Shown: one piece after another, positions 44,553-53,606 of the stretch
Numbering within the stretch: position 1 is the stretch's first letter
How the letters are laid out: every line of letters starts with the position of its first letter
Assembly: GCA_963825645.1 (NCBI GenBank)
Contig: CAWGTT010000005.1
Coordinates: 310,001-374,000 of the forward strand
Source of the DNA: JADJPO01 sp963825645
GTDB taxonomy: Bacteria > Actinomycetota > Actinomycetes > Actinomycetales > Kineosporiaceae
DNA length: 64,000 bases
Reading direction: 5' to 3'
Notes under the pieces: model-generated
What the model was told of the DNA's origin: nothing
Databases searched by the model: none
The model's input: the letters and a program-made list of their open reading frames with translations, nothing else
Translations under genes and position numbers: made by a program

Positions 44553-46178
44553 CTACAGGGCGCTGGTCAACGCCTCTCGGACGGTGCGGTGGTCGACCAG
44601 CACCTCGGCGATCGGCGCGATCACGTGCGACCAGGCGACATCCTGCACCGACTCCCGCATCGCGGCCGCGACCACCATCCGCCGCCGGGTCGCGCCCAGC
44701 TTGATCGCCTGCCGGGCCCCGAGCGTCACCAACCCACCGCCGACCAACCCGCCGGCCAACAGGAGCGTAGGCACGGGCGCCGCGCCGATATAGGGGGTCT
44801 GAACCTCGATCTGCAGGAAGGCCAGCAGTCCGAGCAGACCCAGCCAGACGAACCCGGCCACGGCGAGCAGGGCGAACAGGATCTGGACGACGTTCACCAC
44901 CTGCCACCACGCCGGTCGGCGCAGCGTCAGGTCGACACCGGCGACCGCAGCGTCCAGCGCGTCGGACAGGTCGGCGTCCGGGCGGGCAGCGGAGGACAGA
45001 ACGCTGTCGGCCCAGGCTCGGGGCAGCACGTCGGTCACCCCGCTGATGACCCGGCGCGCCGACAGCTCGACGCGGGCCTTCTGCGACGGCGTGGCCTCGG
45101 GCAACGCCGTCCGGGTGAGCTGGCGGAGCTCGCCCTCGGTGCCCTCGCCGAGCCGTAGCCGGCGCAGCGGATCGGGGCGCACCCGGTGCCACCAGCGCAG
45201 GAAGGGCCAGCCCATCGCCTGCCCGGCCTGGCGCTCGTAGTCCGTGGTGACCGCATCCAGCACCACCGGTACCCCGGCCGCCTGGGCCAGCGTGCCGACC
45301 AGCTCGTCGGCACCGCGCAGGTCCTTGGGCTCCGGCTCGCTCGCGGCGACGCCCTCGAGAAGCTGCCGCGCGGCCCGGTCCAGGTCGGCGGCGGCCCGTG
45401 CCGCAACCGCGCCCTGCACGTCGACCACCTCGGCGAGCAGCCGGCGTAGGTCCTCGACCCCGCGGCCCGTTGCAGCCGAGGTGACCAGCAGCCGCACCGA
45501 GTCCAGGCCGTCGGAGTCGAGCAGCCGGCGCAGGTCGGTACGGCAGGTCTCGGCCTCCTTGGGAGCCAGGGTGTCGATCTGGTTCAGCACGACGATCATC
45601 ACGCCGTCGTGGTTGGCCAGCCGCTTGAGATAGCCGTGATGCAGTGCTTCATCGGCGTACTTCTGTGGGTCGACCACCCAGACCAGAAGGTCGACGAGCT
45701 CGACGAGGCGGTCCACCTCCAGCCGATGGGAGAGCTGGGTGGAGTCGTGGTCCGGCATGTCGAGCAGCACCAGACCGTGCAGCTCGGCCTCGCGGTCGGC
45801 GTCCAGCACGGTCTCGCGGACGGTTCGGTGCCGTCGCGGCACCTCGAGCCAGTCGAGGAGAGCATCGGCGCCTTCATCGCCCCAGACGCAGGCCGTCGCC
45901 CGACCGGTGGTCGGGCGACGTACGCCGGTCTCGGCCAGCTCCATGCCGGCCAGGGAGTTGAACAGGCTGGACTTGCCACTACCCGTGGCCCCGACCAGCG
46001 CGACGATGGTGTAGTCGGGACCGAGCCGAAGCCGGTCCCCGGTGCGCTCGATCACGGCCCGGGCATAGACACCCGCCCGCGCGTCGAGCCGATCCCCGGC
46101 CACCGTGAGCGCTCGCTCGATGCCCTCGGCACGGGTGGCCAGGTCAGGGCCTACGGCGTCGCGACCGGATCGCCCCAC
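44553..46178 (-). CDS. Dynamin-like/YfjP-family GTPase with two membrane segments (DynB-like)
   Basis: This 541-residue protein has its GTPase domain at residues 55-290: Walker A GATGSGKSSLFNSLAG, switch RRPTTGRATACVW, DMPDHDST as the G3-type motif and NQID as G4. Residues about 410-490 contain two adjacent hydrophobic segments (VVNVVQILFALLAVAGFVWL and a second Gly-rich one), forming a membrane hairpin. Length and topology match the second partner of the actinobacterial dynamin pair that acts at sporulation or division septa in Streptomyces. It starts one base after the stop of its upstream partner. Confidence 0.8.
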   Translation of the reverse strand: MGRSGRDAVGPDLATRAEGIERALTVAGDRLDARAGVYARAVIERTGDRLRLGPDYTIVALVGATGSGKSSLFNSLAGMELAETGVRRPTTGRATACVWGDEGADALLDWLEVPRRHRTVRETVLDADREAELHGLVLLDMPDHDSTQLSHRLEVDRLVELVDLLVWVVDPQKYADEALHHGYLKRLANHDGVMIVVLNQIDTLAPKEAETCRTDLRRLLDSDGLDSVRLLVTSAATGRGVEDLRRLLAEVVDVQGAVAARAAADLDRAARQLLEGVAASEPEPKDLRGADELVGTLAQAAGVPVVLDAVTTDYERQAGQAMGWPFLRWWHRVRPDPLRRLRLGEGTEGELRQLTRTALPEATPSQKARVELSARRVISGVTDVLPRAWADSVLSSAARPDADLSDALDAAVAGVDLTLRRPAWWQVVNVVQILFALLAVAGFVWLGLLGLLAFLQIEVQTPYIGAAPVPTLLLAGGLVGGGLVTLGARQAIKLGATRRRMVVAAAMRESVQDVAWSHVIAPIAEVLVDHRTVREALTSAL

Positions 46179-46179
46179 C

Positions 46180-48114
46180 TCAGCGTGCCTCCTCGACCGC
46201 GGTGGTCAGTGCGCGCAGCATCTCACCACGTCCGTCGCGGACCTCGGCGTCGTCGAGCAACCCTTCGATCCGGGATCTCTCGGCGTCCAGGATCCCATTG
46301 GCGCGTGCCACCAGGTCGACTCGAGCCTTCGTGGTCAGCGCCCGTACCGCCTGGTCGCCGAAGACGGCCTCGAGCAGACGCTGAGCCACGGCGGCCGTAC
46401 CGGCGGCGATCCCCACCTCGGCACCGGTGATCCCCGCCGTGTGGCTGAACACCGTGAGCATGACGATCAGCCCGGCCGCGTTGACTCCCAGTGACATCGC
46501 GCGGGCACCAGCCCGGCGCGCGGCGCCTTCTGCGCCGACCAGCTCGATGACCCCGCTCTGCCAGTCCCGAATGGTTCGGGCCAGTCGCTCGTCGAAGTCC
46601 GAGGAGAGCCGCTGCTCGATCACCGACACACCGCCGGTCGAGTCGAGCAGGGCCGTGCCCTCGGGACGGGAGCGCCAGCGCATCACGGCCTCGTCCGCGG
46701 CGCGCTGGGCGGCGGCCCGGACCAGGGCCTGGACGCCGGTCTGGACGGCTTCGTCAAGTTGCTTGGTGGGCGCGGGATGGCCACGGACGGCGGTGCCGAG
46801 CCGGTCGCGCAGCCGGCTCACCGTGGCGTCGAGGCTGCGAAAGATGTCGCCGGTACCGACGAACTCCTGCCAGCGCGCGAGCACCTCCCCGCGCATCATC
46901 GTGCCGTCGCACAGGCGTTCCTCGAGCTGTTCGGACGCCTGGACGTACACCTCGTCGAGGTCGTCCCGCAGCCGCTCGTCGGCAGCGACCTGCTCGTCGG
47001 CCACGGCGGCGATCAGCGGCACCCGGTCGCGCAGGCTGTCCAGCACACCGACCAGAGTGCGCCGGATCACCACGTCACGGCTGCGGGAGTCGCGGGCCAG
47101 CCGGGTCAGCCAGGCGACCAGCGGCTGCACGGTCTCCCGGGGCAGGAAGCCTTCCGGCGTGCGCGTCGTCTCGGTGATGGTGAACAGCGGTGACGTCGCA
47201 AGCCCGCGGTCACGCAGCAGCGTCGCCAGGTGGGTGCGGACCTCCTTCAGGGCCTCGACCGGCACTCTGTCCAGCACGACGGCCACCGAGACGCCGCGCT
47301 CGACGGCCTGACGCAGCATCTGCCAGGGGACGGCGTCGGCGTAGCGGGCGGCGGTCGTGACGAAGATCCACAGGTCGGCGGCGGCGAGCAGCTGGAAGGC
47401 CAGCTCACGGTTGGTCTCGACCAGGGAGTCGATGTCGGGGGCGTCGACTATCGCGATTCCGGGGGGCATGCCCTCGTGCGGAACCAGACGCAGCGCCGTC
47501 ACGAGAGGCGCGTCGACATCGATCGGCTGGACCGGTTCGGGAGCCTCGGAGGTCACCCGGGCCAGGCCCGGCAGGATGCGCTGGGAGAGGAAGGCGCCAG
47601 AGTCGTACGGGTGGTGGACGAGTACCGGCGAGCGGGTCGTCGGTCGCAGTACTCCGCTTCGGGTCACCTCGCGACGGACCAGCGAGTTGACCAACGTGGA
47701 CTTGCCGGCGCCGGTGGAGCCGCCGACGACGGCCAGGACCGGGGCGTCCATGCGTCGCAGCCGCGGCAGCAGGTAGTCGTCGAGCTGGGCGATCAGTGTG
47801 TCCTTCTCACCCCGGCCCTCGTCCACTCCGGGAACCTCCAGCGGTAACCGCAGCGCGCCGAGCTCCGAGCGCAGCAGCTCGGTGGCTTCGAGCAGGTCCA
47901 GTGGCTGCTCGCCCTGGGCGGGCAGGTACTGAGCCGCCTGGCGGTCGGCCTCGTCGGCGATCTCCGCCGCTGTGTGCGCTCCCGCCGCGAGTTCGTCGAC
48001 GAGCCCCTCGCCGTGCTCGGGGGCTTGCGCCGGCACCGGGCCGGGGGCACGCACAGGGCCTGCCCCGGAGCCGGGGCGGGCGCCGTCCACGGCATCGCGC
48101 ACCTGCGGTTCCAC
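46180..48114 (-). CDS. Dynamin-family GTPase (DynA-like)
   Basis: This 644-residue protein has its GTPase domain near residues 110-300: VVGGSTGAGKSTLVNSLVRR, RPTTRSPVLVHHPYD, DAPDIDSLVETNRELA and a LDRVP element in the G4 position. A helical stalk follows, with a hydrophobic segment near SLGVNAAGLIVMLTVFSHTA. With the downstream GTPase it forms a two-gene operon typical of actinobacterial dynamin pairs, which assemble on membrane. GTG 48114 is preceded by GGGAGGGAGG; an ATG at 48144 lacks a ribosome binding site. Confidence 0.8.
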   Translation of the reverse strand: MEPQVRDAVDGARPGSGAGPVRAPGPVPAQAPEHGEGLVDELAAGAHTAAEIADEADRQAAQYLPAQGEQPLDLLEATELLRSELGALRLPLEVPGVDEGRGEKDTLIAQLDDYLLPRLRRMDAPVLAVVGGSTGAGKSTLVNSLVRREVTRSGVLRPTTRSPVLVHHPYDSGAFLSQRILPGLARVTSEAPEPVQPIDVDAPLVTALRLVPHEGMPPGIAIVDAPDIDSLVETNRELAFQLLAAADLWIFVTTAARYADAVPWQMLRQAVERGVSVAVVLDRVPVEALKEVRTHLATLLRDRGLATSPLFTITETTRTPEGFLPRETVQPLVAWLTRLARDSRSRDVVIRRTLVGVLDSLRDRVPLIAAVADEQVAADERLRDDLDEVYVQASEQLEERLCDGTMMRGEVLARWQEFVGTGDIFRSLDATVSRLRDRLGTAVRGHPAPTKQLDEAVQTGVQALVRAAAQRAADEAVMRWRSRPEGTALLDSTGGVSVIEQRLSSDFDERLARTIRDWQSGVIELVGAEGAARRAGARAMSLGVNAAGLIVMLTVFSHTAGITGAEVGIAAGTAAVAQRLLEAVFGDQAVRALTTKARVDLVARANGILDAERSRIEGLLDDAEVRDGRGEMLRALTTAVEEAR

Positions 48115-48379
48115 CCGCCCTCCCTCCCGCTTGTTTGCTGGCATGACACGACGGGCGTCCACGGCACCGTTGACGCCCCGCCTCCATGCTCGACCCCAAG
48201 ACTGCCCTGAGCAGCGCATCTTGCCAAACGATCGTGGACCGATTTCATCGGGTGGCAGCCGGCTCGGTCACAGTTCGTGTCGCCGTGACAGCCTACGGCC
48301 AGCATCGGAGGGACCGTCACCGACTCGGCACGGCCGGCTCGCGCCGATACTCTTGATCTGTCGCGGACGTGGCGGCCAA

Positions 48380-48452
48380 GGGCCCGTAGCTCAATGGACA
48401 GAGCATCCGGTTTCTACCCGGCTGGTTGGGGGTTCGAGTCCCTCCGGGCCTG
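48380..48452 (+). tRNA. tRNA-Arg (TCT)
   Basis: The 73-base sequence folds as a cloverleaf. The acceptor GGGCCCG pairs with CGGGCCT, the D arm is GCTC...GAGC, and the anticodon stem TCCGG/CCGGC encloses loop TTTCTAC (anticodon TCT). The T arm is GGGGG-TTCGAGT-CCCTC. The base pair at 27-43 is a T/C mismatch. CCA is not encoded. It reads towards the prsW gene, whose stop lies only two bases beyond the tRNA end. Confidence 0.93.
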
Positions 48453-48454
48453 CC

Positions 48455-49645
48455 CTACCGAGTTGTTCGCTGAGCCGGTTCCGTGAAGACCCGGCGCAGG
48501 GCGGTCATCTCAGTGAGGATCTTCAGCTCCTGGTCCCTGGCCCTGGGACCGGCGGTACCGCGGACCATGCGCTCGCGCAGGAAGGCAAGCTCGCTGCCAA
48601 GGTCCTGGAAGCTGCGCATCGCGTGCTCTGCGGACGGGCCACCACGACCCCGTGCCCACTCGCGCGCCTGGCGCCGCACGGCCAGTGAGCCGAGCATGCC
48701 GACCTCGGCCTCGGCGAGCCAGCCGGTGCTGCGGTAGACCGTCAGGTTCTTCTGGATCAACCGTCCCTCGCGACGGCGGGCCAGGAGGGCGAGAACGCCG
48801 AACAACACGAACACCGGAACCTGCAGCAGCACGTAGCCGCTGATGAAGCCGTTCAGGCCCGAGGACGCCGACAGGTTCCACGCCCCGTGCAGGAACACCG
48901 CAACGGCGAAGCCCACAGCGGTGGCCAGCACCCCCACCCAAGGCCGCCGGTCCCGGGCCGCGATGCCCAAGCCGATACCGATCGCGCCCGTGAACAGCGG
49001 ATGCGCGAACGGGGAGACGATGCAGCGCAGCACGAACACCACCCCGGTGGCGACGCCGCCGTCCTCCAGGGTGCGGCCCAGGTAGAGGATGTTCTCGACG
49101 AAGGCGAACCCCACGCCGGCCAGGCCGGCGTACACGATGCCGTCGATGACACCGTCGAACTCCCGGCGGCGCAGCAACAGAACGAGCAGCACGGCCAGTC
49201 CTTTGAACGTCTCCTCGCTCAACGGCGCGATCAGGACGGCGGCCACGGTCGGGTCTCCGCCCGAGGCACGGATCGCCTGCACCGAGGCGGTGTTGACCAC
49301 CAGGGCCCCGAACGTGGCGACGAAGGCCCCCCAGGCGAAGGCGAAGGTCAGCAGGTAGGCCGGTTCGGCCTCATAGCGGTCCAGCCACAGGAAGGTGGCC
49401 ACCACCGGGAAGACCGGGATCGCCGCCAGGACGGCGCCGGTGAGCAGTCCCGCCGCTCCGGTCTCCGTGGCGATGGCGGCGATCGTCAGGACACCGCAGA
49501 CCAGGCTGACCACTATCACCGCGGCGTGCACGAGCACCGACCGGGTCACCTCAAGGGCGCGTTCCCGACCCGGCGGCGGCGGCGCCGCGTACGGCGTGCC
49601 GGAGGTGCTCGCCGAGGTGGAGTCAGGTGGGCGGGGCATCGCCAT
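48455..49645 (-). CDS. PrsW family intramembrane metalloprotease
   Basis: This 396-residue polytopic membrane protein has about eight hydrophobic segments. PrsW motifs are the E-E pair in IAPLSEETFKGLAVLLVLLL, FDGVIDGIVYAGLAGVGFAF with VENILYL, the His in IVSPFAHPLFTGAIGIGLGI, and VFLHGAWN. The glutamates and histidines are the predicted metal ligands. PrsW proteases trim anti-sigma factors or other membrane substrates; the substrate here is unknown. A Pro-rich N-terminus and a soluble C-terminal tail of about 110 residues are present. Confidence 0.88.
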   Translation of the reverse strand: MAMPRPPDSTSASTSGTPYAAPPPPGRERALEVTRSVLVHAAVIVVSLVCGVLTIAAIATETGAAGLLTGAVLAAIPVFPVVATFLWLDRYEAEPAYLLTFAFAWGAFVATFGALVVNTASVQAIRASGGDPTVAAVLIAPLSEETFKGLAVLLVLLLRRREFDGVIDGIVYAGLAGVGFAFVENILYLGRTLEDGGVATGVVFVLRCIVSPFAHPLFTGAIGIGLGIAARDRRPWVGVLATAVGFAVAVFLHGAWNLSASSGLNGFISGYVLLQVPVFVLFGVLALLARRREGRLIQKNLTVYRSTGWLAEAEVGMLGSLAVRRQAREWARGRGGPSAEHAMRSFQDLGSELAFLRERMVRGTAGPRARDQELKILTEMTALRRVFTEPAQRTTR

Positions 49646-49725
49646 GAGGCTAGCCGGGCCCGAAGCGGCGGGCAGCCCGCGATGGGCGGGGAGTGGCTCG
49701 AGGCCCGAGCCGTATTGTTGCGGCC

Positions 49726-50361
49726 GTGACAGAGAACTCGGCGAAGGTGGGCGAGCGGTCCCAGGACCGGATCGTGTGGATCGACTGCGAGATGACCGGA
49801 CTCGACCTGGTCGCCGACGCGCTGGTCGAGCTCGCCGTCCTCGTCACCGATTCCGAGCTGAACGTCCTCGGCGAGGGCATCGACGTCGTGATCCGGCCCC
49901 CGCAACAGGCCCTGCAGCAGATGAACGACGTGGTCCGGCAGATGCACACCGATTCCGGGCTGCTCCAGGCACTGGACGAGGGCACCACCCTCGAAGAGGC
50001 CGAGCGGATGGCGCTGGAGTACGTGCGCACGTACGTCCCCGAGCCGCGCAGGGCTCCGCTGGCCGGCAACTCGGTGGCGACCGACCGCGGCTTCCTGGCC
50101 CGGGACATGCCGGAGCTGGAGTCCCACCTGCACTACCGGATCGTGGACGTCTCATCTATCAAGGAGTTGGCCCGGCGCTGGTACCCACGGGTCTACTACG
50201 CCTCGCCGGAGAAGAACGGCGGCCACCGGGCGCTCGCCGACATCCGCGACAGCATCAACGAGCTGCGGTACTACCGGGAGACGCTGTTCGTCGCGCATCC
50301 CGGCCCGGACAGCGAGAGCGCGCGGGCGGTGGCGGCCCGTTATCGTGGCGCGTCGGGCTGA
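49726..50361 (+). CDS. orn: Oligoribonuclease
   Basis: The 211-residue DEDDh 3'-5' exonuclease degrades di- to pentaribonucleotides, including pGpG from c-di-GMP. The exonuclease motifs are WIDCEMTGLD (Exo I), GNSVATDRGFLARDMPEL (Exo II) and YYASPEKNGGHRALADIRDS (Exo III with the His). VDVSSIKELARRWYPRVY is the Orn-specific segment. GTG 49726 gives VTENSAKVGERSQDRIVW; family similarity begins at RIVWIDCEM. The tRNA-His gene follows 64 bases downstream. Confidence 0.95.
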   Translation: MTENSAKVGERSQDRIVWIDCEMTGLDLVADALVELAVLVTDSELNVLGEGIDVVIRPPQQALQQMNDVVRQMHTDSGLLQALDEGTTLEEAERMALEYVRTYVPEPRRAPLAGNSVATDRGFLARDMPELESHLHYRIVDVSSIKELARRWYPRVYYASPEKNGGHRALADIRDSINELRYYRETLFVAHPGPDSESARAVAARYRGASG

Positions 50362-50425
50362 TCTGGTTCGGTATGCTGCGCGTGTCGTTCCGCGGTCCGG
50401 TCATCGAGCCGCCTGGGCGGCCATG

Positions 50426-50501
50426 GTGGGTGTAGCTCAGCTGGTAGAGCATCTGGTTGTGGTCCAGAGGGTCGCGGGTTCAAGTCCCGTCACTCACCCC
50501 A
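50426..50501 (+). tRNA. tRNA-His (GTG)
   Basis: The acceptor GTGGGTG pairs with CACTCAC, the D arm is GCTC...GAGC, the anticodon stem TCTGG/CCAGA holds loop TTGTGGT (anticodon GTG), and the T arm is GCGGG-TTCAAGT-CCCGT. G at 50425 can serve as the extra G-1 opposite the discriminator C50498, a tRNA-His hallmark. CCA follows at 50499-50501. Confidence 0.95.
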
Positions 50502-50849
50502 GGTTCGAAACTGGTCGCTCCCCAGCGCGGCGCCGTCACCGAACACGACCAGCGGGGACGAGCGCTCGCCCGCGGGTCCTCGACAGCGGCGCCCCGCCGT
50601 TGGAGGATGGCGACCAACGACGCCATGACATGGGTGTGCTCTTGCGTCCGCCGCGACGCCCGCGTGAGAGCTACGACCCCGATCGCTCCGTCTGAGCAGG
50701 CCCACGGACTCAGGGCAAGGTCTGACGGGGAGACCGAGTAGTCACACCCACCTAGACCTAGGTCCTAGCGGCACCCAGTGGTCAGCGGCCATGGTGTCCA
50801 GAGTGCATTCCACCAAGGGCGTGAACACCGGGGCCACGAGGGGCTGACT
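50502..50849. other. Upstream region of ppdK
   Basis: No gene is recognised in these 348 bases. The right half must contain the ppdK promoter. Three CCTAG units at 50751, 50757 and 50764 surround the ten-base palindrome GACCTAGGTC (50755-50764), about 85 bases before the ppdK start. The open frames that cross the region have no family pattern. Confidence 0.5.
50751..50768. promoter_or_regulatory. CCTAG palindrome upstream of ppdK
   Basis: CCTAGACCTAGGTCCTAG contains the perfect palindrome GACCTAGGTC and three CCTAG repeats. CTAG tetramers are usually rare in high-GC genomes, so three in 18 bases stand out. A repressor or activator site for ppdK is the likely reading; the protein is unknown. 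Confidence 0.45.
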
Positions 50850-53564
50850 ATGCCGAAGTACGTGTACGACTTCCACGAGGGAAACAAGGACCTGAAGGAC
50901 CTGCTCGGCGGCAAGGGCGCGAACCTTGCCGAGATGACCAACATGGACCTGCCGGTTCCCCCCGGCTTCACGATCACCACCGAGGCATGCACCTACTGGC
51001 TGCGCCATAACGCGATACCGGAGGGACTGGACGACGAGATCGCCGAGCACCTCACCGCCGTGGAGAAGGCAGCGGGGCGCGAACTCGGGCAGAAGGACGA
51101 CCCGCTGTTGCTGTCGGTGCGCTCAGGGGCCAAGTTCTCGATGCCCGGCATGATGGACACGGTGCTGAACATCGGTCTGAACGACGACAGCGTCAAGGGC
51201 CTGGTCAAGCACTCCGGTGACCCGCGCTTCGCCTGGGACTCCTACCGCCGGCTACTGCAGATGTTCGGCAAGACGGTGCTGGGCATCGACGGGGAGAAGT
51301 TCGACTCCGCGCTCGAGGCCGTCAAGGAGAAGAAGGGCACGACGAACGACCTGGGCCTGGACGCGAAGGACCTCCAGGGCCTGGTCAAGACCTTCAAGAG
51401 CGTGATCAAGAAAGAGACTGGTGTGCCGTTCCCGCAGGACCCGGTCGAGCAGCTCACCGAGGCGGTGCGCGCAGTCTTCCGGTCCTGGAACACCGACCGG
51501 GCCCGCCTTTACCGTCGCCAGGAGAAGATCTCCGACGACCTGGGCACCGCGGTCAACGTGATGGCGATGGTGTTCGGCAACCTCGGCGACAACTCGGGCA
51601 CCGGGGTGGCGTTCACCCGGGACCCGGCGACCGGCATGCGGGGCTCCTACGGGGACTACCTGTCGAAGGCGCAGGGAGAGGACGTGGTCGCCGGGATCCG
51701 GAACACGTTGAGCCTGGACGACTTCGCCGAGCTCGACCAGAAGTCGCACGACGAGCTGATGGCGATCATGGAGAAGCTGGAGAGCCACTACAAGGACCTG
51801 TGCGACATCGAGTTCACGGTCGAGCGCGGCAAGCTGTGGATGCTGCAGACCCGGATCGGCAAGCGGACGGCGGCGGCCGCCTTCCGCATCGCCGTCCACA
51901 TGGTCGACGAGGGCGTCATCGACCTGGACGCAGCCCTGACCCGAGTCACCGGCGAGCAGCTCGCCAAGCTGATGTTCCCGCAGTTCGACCCCAAGGCTCC
52001 GCGCATCGCGCTGGCCAAGGGCATGGCGGCGAGCCCGGGGGCCGCTGTCGGCAAGGCGGCCTTCGACAGCGCCACGGCCGTGGAGTGGGCAGGCAAGGGC
52101 GAGGACGTCATCCTGGTGCGCCGCGAGACGAACCCCGACGACCTGGGCGGCATGGTCGCCTCCCGCGGCGTGCTGACCAGCCGAGGCGGCAAGACCTCGC
52201 ACGCCGCCGTGGTGGCGCGCGGTATGGGCCGCACCTGCGTGGTGGGCGTCGAGGCCCTGCGGGTCGATCCCCAGCACCACGAGGTGACCACCACCGACGG
52301 CAAGCGGTTCAGCGAGGGCGATGTCATCTCCATCGACGGAACGACCGGCCAGGTGTTCCTCGGCGCGGTTCCGGTGATCCCCTCCCCCGTGGCGCAGGTG
52401 CTGCGCGGTGAGGACGTGCAGGTCGAGGAGGAAGAGGAGCGCGAGCTGCTGGAATCCGTTCGGCGCCTGATGGAGCACGCGGACGCGCGGCGCCGCATGG
52501 GCGTGCGCGCCAACGCCGACACCCCCGAGGACGCCGTGCGAGCGCGGGGCTTCGGGGCCGGCGGGATCGGGTTGTGCCGGACCGAGCACATGTTCCTCGG
52601 GCCGCGCCGCCAGGTCGTCGAGCGGCTGATCCTGGCCCGTGAGCCGCAGACCCGCCATTCGGCGCTGAACGAGCTGCTGCCACTGCAGCGCGAGGACTTC
52701 GTCGGCATCCTCGAGGCGATGGACGGGCTGCCGGTGGTGATCCGGTTGCTCGACCCGCCCCTGCACGAGTTCCTGCCCGACTTCACCAGTCTGTCGGTGA
52801 AGGTAGCCCTCGCCGAGGCCAGCGGAAAGCGCGACACCGAGGCCGAGGAGCTGCTCCGCCAGGTGCAGCGGCTGCACGAACAGAACCCGATGCTCGGCAT
52901 GCGCGGGGTGCGCCTCGGTCTGGTGGTGCCGGAGCTGTTCCAGCTGCAGGTCCAGGCGATCGCCGAGGCTGCGGCGCGGTTGAAGAAGGCCGGCAAGGAC
53001 CCCCGCCCGGAGATCATGGTGCCGTTGATCGCCACCGTCGAAGAGCTGGTCATCGTCCGGCACGAGTCGGAGAAGACCCTCGCCCGGGTCGCCGAGGAGA
53101 CGGGCGTGGACCTGCACATCCCGATCGGCACGATGATCGAGCTGCCACGGGCGGCCATGACGGCCGGACGGATCGCGGAGGAGGCCGACTTCTTCTCCTT
53201 CGGCACCAACGACATGACCCAGACGGTGTGGGGCTTCAGCCGAGACGACGTGGAGGCGGCCTTCTTCCCGCAGTACATGGAGGCGGGCGTGTTCGGGGTC
53301 AGCCCGTTCGAGTCGATCGACGTCGCCGGAGTCGGCCGGGTGGTCGGGATCGCGGCCTGGGAGGGCAAGGAGACCAAGCCCGATCTGGTCGTCGGGGTCT
53401 GCGGCGAGCACGGCGGCGACCCGGACTCGATCCACTTCTTCGACTCGATCTCGATCGACTACGTGTCCTGCTCGCCGTTCCGGGTGCCGGTTGCGCGGCT
53501 GGAGACCGCACGGGCCACCGTGCTGCACGAGAGCACGTCGGCGGCGGTCAGCGACAGCAGGTGA
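50850..53564 (+). CDS. ppdK: Pyruvate, phosphate dikinase
   Basis: The 904-residue enzyme interconverts pyruvate, ATP and phosphate with phosphoenolpyruvate, AMP and pyrophosphate. The N-terminal ATP-grasp domain starts YDFHEGNKDLKDLLGGKGAN. The swivelling domain has the phospho-His loop TSRGGKTSHAAVVARGMG (His near 451), and the PEP/pyruvate barrel has GTNDMTQTVWGFSRDD and the catalytic Cys in VVGVCGEHGGDPDS (near 851). All parts are intact. ATG 50850 follows GAGGGG by six bases. A strong hairpin terminator follows the stop. It can feed gluconeogenesis or reversible glycolysis. Confidence 0.96.
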   Translation: MPKYVYDFHEGNKDLKDLLGGKGANLAEMTNMDLPVPPGFTITTEACTYWLRHNAIPEGLDDEIAEHLTAVEKAAGRELGQKDDPLLLSVRSGAKFSMPGMMDTVLNIGLNDDSVKGLVKHSGDPRFAWDSYRRLLQMFGKTVLGIDGEKFDSALEAVKEKKGTTNDLGLDAKDLQGLVKTFKSVIKKETGVPFPQDPVEQLTEAVRAVFRSWNTDRARLYRRQEKISDDLGTAVNVMAMVFGNLGDNSGTGVAFTRDPATGMRGSYGDYLSKAQGEDVVAGIRNTLSLDDFAELDQKSHDELMAIMEKLESHYKDLCDIEFTVERGKLWMLQTRIGKRTAAAAFRIAVHMVDEGVIDLDAALTRVTGEQLAKLMFPQFDPKAPRIALAKGMAASPGAAVGKAAFDSATAVEWAGKGEDVILVRRETNPDDLGGMVASRGVLTSRGGKTSHAAVVARGMGRTCVVGVEALRVDPQHHEVTTTDGKRFSEGDVISIDGTTGQVFLGAVPVIPSPVAQVLRGEDVQVEEEEERELLESVRRLMEHADARRRMGVRANADTPEDAVRARGFGAGGIGLCRTEHMFLGPRRQVVERLILAREPQTRHSALNELLPLQREDFVGILEAMDGLPVVIRLLDPPLHEFLPDFTSLSVKVALAEASGKRDTEAEELLRQVQRLHEQNPMLGMRGVRLGLVVPELFQLQVQAIAEAAARLKKAGKDPRPEIMVPLIATVEELVIVRHESEKTLARVAEETGVDLHIPIGTMIELPRAAMTAGRIAEEADFFSFGTNDMTQTVWGFSRDDVEAAFFPQYMEAGVFGVSPFESIDVAGVGRVVGIAAWEGKETKPDLVVGVCGEHGGDPDSIHFFDSISIDYVSCSPFRVPVARLETARATVLHESTSAAVSDSR

Positions 53565-53571
53565 ACTGACC

Positions 53572-53606
53572 TGACGTGCCGCCCCGGGTCCCGGGGCGGC
53601 ACGTCA
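53572..53606. terminator. Strong hairpin terminator between ppdK and the EEP gene
   Basis: TGACGTGCCGCCCCGGG (53572-53588) and its exact reverse complement (53590-53606) are separated by one base, giving a stem of at least 14 pairs after leaving a loop. It starts seven bases after the ppdK stop and includes the stop codon of the convergent gene, so it can end transcription from both sides. Confidence 0.85.

Noticed and set aside
51252..53528. 758-codon minus-strand open frame opposite ppdK
   Set aside because: It is His/Arg/Asp-rich with no family pattern and lies fully inside the intact PPDK gene on the other strand.
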